Shown in pieces: positions 63,298 through 64,000 of a DNA stretch of 64,000 nt. The notes under the pieces were generated by a model. The model saw only the letters and a program-made list of their open reading frames with translations, was not told where the DNA came from and did not search any database. The translations under genes were made by a program, and so were the position numbers. Source of the stretch: Actinorhabdospora filicis (GTDB taxonomy: Bacteria; Actinomycetota; Actinomycetes; Mycobacteriales; Micromonosporaceae); NCBI RefSeq assembly GCF_030269765.1, contig NZ_BSTX01000002.1:1335379-1399378 (forward strand), given 5' to 3'. How positions within the stretch are numbered: position 1 is the first letter of the stretch; each line of letters starts with the position of its first letter.

Positions 63298-64000
63298 TCA
63301 GCTGCCGGACAGGAACCGGTCCAGCACGCGGACGCCGAACTGGAGGCCGTCGACGGGCACGCGCTCGTCGATGCCGTGGAACAGGGCGGAGAAGTCCAGG
63401 TCGGCCGGGAGCTTCAGGGGCGCGAAACCGAAGCAGCGGATGCCGAGCCGGTTGAGGGCCTTGGCGTCGGTGCCGCCCGACAGCATGTACGGGACGGGAC
63501 GCGCGCCCGGGTCCTCGGCGCGCAGCGCGGCGGCCATCGCGTCCACGAGGGCACCGTCGAAGCTCGTCTCCAGGGCCGGCTGCCGGTGGATGTAGTCGAC
63601 CTGCACGTCCGGGCCGACAATGGCGCGCAGCTGCCGCTCGAACTCCTCGCTGCGCCCGGGGAGCGTGCGGCAGTCGATGACGGCCTGCGCCTTGCCGGGA
63701 ATCACGTTGTCCTTGTACCCGGCGTCCAGGCGCGTCGGGTTGGCCGTGTCGCGGATGGTGGCGCCGATGAGGCGGGCGATCGGGCCGAGCTTGGCGATGG
63801 TCGCCTCGGGGTTCTCCAGGTCCAGCTCGACGTCCAGGATCGCCGAGACCTCCTCCAGGAACGCCCGCACGGTCGGGGTGATCACGACCGGGAAACGCGT
63901 GCGGCCGATGCGCGCGACGGCCTCGGCGAGCTGCGTCACCGCGTTGTCGTCGTGGATCATCGAGCCGTGCCCGGGACGGCCCGAGACGGTCAGCCGCAGC
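63298..64000 (-). CDS. M20 family metallopeptidase, 3' part (5' end outside window)
   Basis: The C-terminal ~234 residues are present and the frame runs off the window edge. The visible start, RGRPGHGSM by translation of the last 40 bases, is the M20/M25/M40 lid-domain motif. Further elements are VIPGKAQAVIDCRTLPGR and the metal-ligand region GGTDAKALNRLGIRCFGF, ending with FHGIDERV holding a zinc-ligand His. Enzymes of this ArgE/DapE/CPG2 group cleave amide or peptide bonds with two zinc ions. In mycobacteria the equivalent gene (Rv2141c) also lies beyond uppP. Confidence 0.88.
   Translation of the reverse strand, partial: LRLTVSGRPGHGSMIHDDNAVTQLAEAVARIGRTRFPVVITPTVRAFLEEVSAILDVELDLENPEATIAKLGPIARLIGATIRDTANPTRLDAGYKDNVIPGKAQAVIDCRTLPGRSEEFERQLRAIVGPDVQVDYIHRQPALETSFDGALVDAMAAALRAEDPGARPVPYMLSGGTDAKALNRLGIRCFGFAPLKLPADLDFSALFHGIDERVPVDGLQFGVRVLDRFLSGS

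Overview
The window is a high-GC actinobacterial chromosome segment. The evidence is a complete Pup-proteasome gene set (arc, dop, pup, prcB, prcA, pafA, pafB, pafC), the mycothiol ligase mshC, an F420-type LLM oxidoreductase, Eis, HelY, many GTG starts and many start codons placed directly behind a TANNNT -10 box (leaderless transcripts). Gene order follows the helY-to-uppP region of Mycobacterium tuberculosis (helY, tatC, tatA, pafC, pafB, pafA ... prcA, prcB, pup, dop ... mpa ... trmI, recB-like ... metH, PAC2 ... mshC ... uppP). The genus cannot be fixed from sequence alone; a Streptosporangiales-type actinomycete (Actinomadura or Thermomonospora relatives) is a reasonable guess.

Layout. 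1-3.8 kb is an accessory edge: YdeI-like and VOC proteins, a LuxR-type regulator, an unknown protein and a hydrolase with a cysteine nucleophile. 3.8-20.5 kb is the Pup-proteasome/Tat block: helY, a HAD protein, hsp20 with a CIRCE operator, a GNAT protein and eis, tatC-tatA, pafC-pafB, a divergent DUF3866 gene, pafA, prcA-prcB-pup and dop. 20.5-34.9 kb is an insertion between dop and arc: a membrane GT-C-like protein, a flippase-like protein, two DegT aminotransferases, a Gfo/Idh dehydrogenase, a left-handed beta-helix acyltransferase, an NAD epimerase, a GT4 glycosyltransferase, an L-2-hydroxyglutarate oxidase, a methyltransferase, a hydrolase and an L,D-transpeptidase-like protein. It looks like a surface-sugar island and holds about 1.1 kb of repeat-rich non-coding DNA. 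34.9-41 kb returns to the conserved order: arc, ferredoxin, trmI, a site-2 protease and a RecB-like Fe-S nuclease.

41-46.7 kb holds a NarL-type two-component system followed by a MacB-like ABC transporter, probably one envelope-stress or antimicrobial-peptide response unit. 46.9-52.6 kb has a HAD phosphatase, a GNAT protein, cobalamin-dependent metH and a PAC2 protein. 52.9-55.5 kb has hypX, with no hydrogenase gene in the window, and a MerR regulator. 55.6-61 kb is the conserved mshC / kinase-like / DUF3090 / histidine phosphatase / uppP / LLM run. The end holds an aldo-keto reductase, a DUF5703 protein, an acidic unknown protein and the 3' part of an M20 peptidase that leaves the window.

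Functional logic. PafA attaches Pup to lysines, Dop removes it, ARC unfolds pupylated proteins into the PrcA/PrcB chamber, and PafB/PafC regulate the DNA-damage response. The island probably makes and exports an amino-sugar glycan. Nothing here looks like phage, a transposon, CRISPR, tRNA or rRNA.
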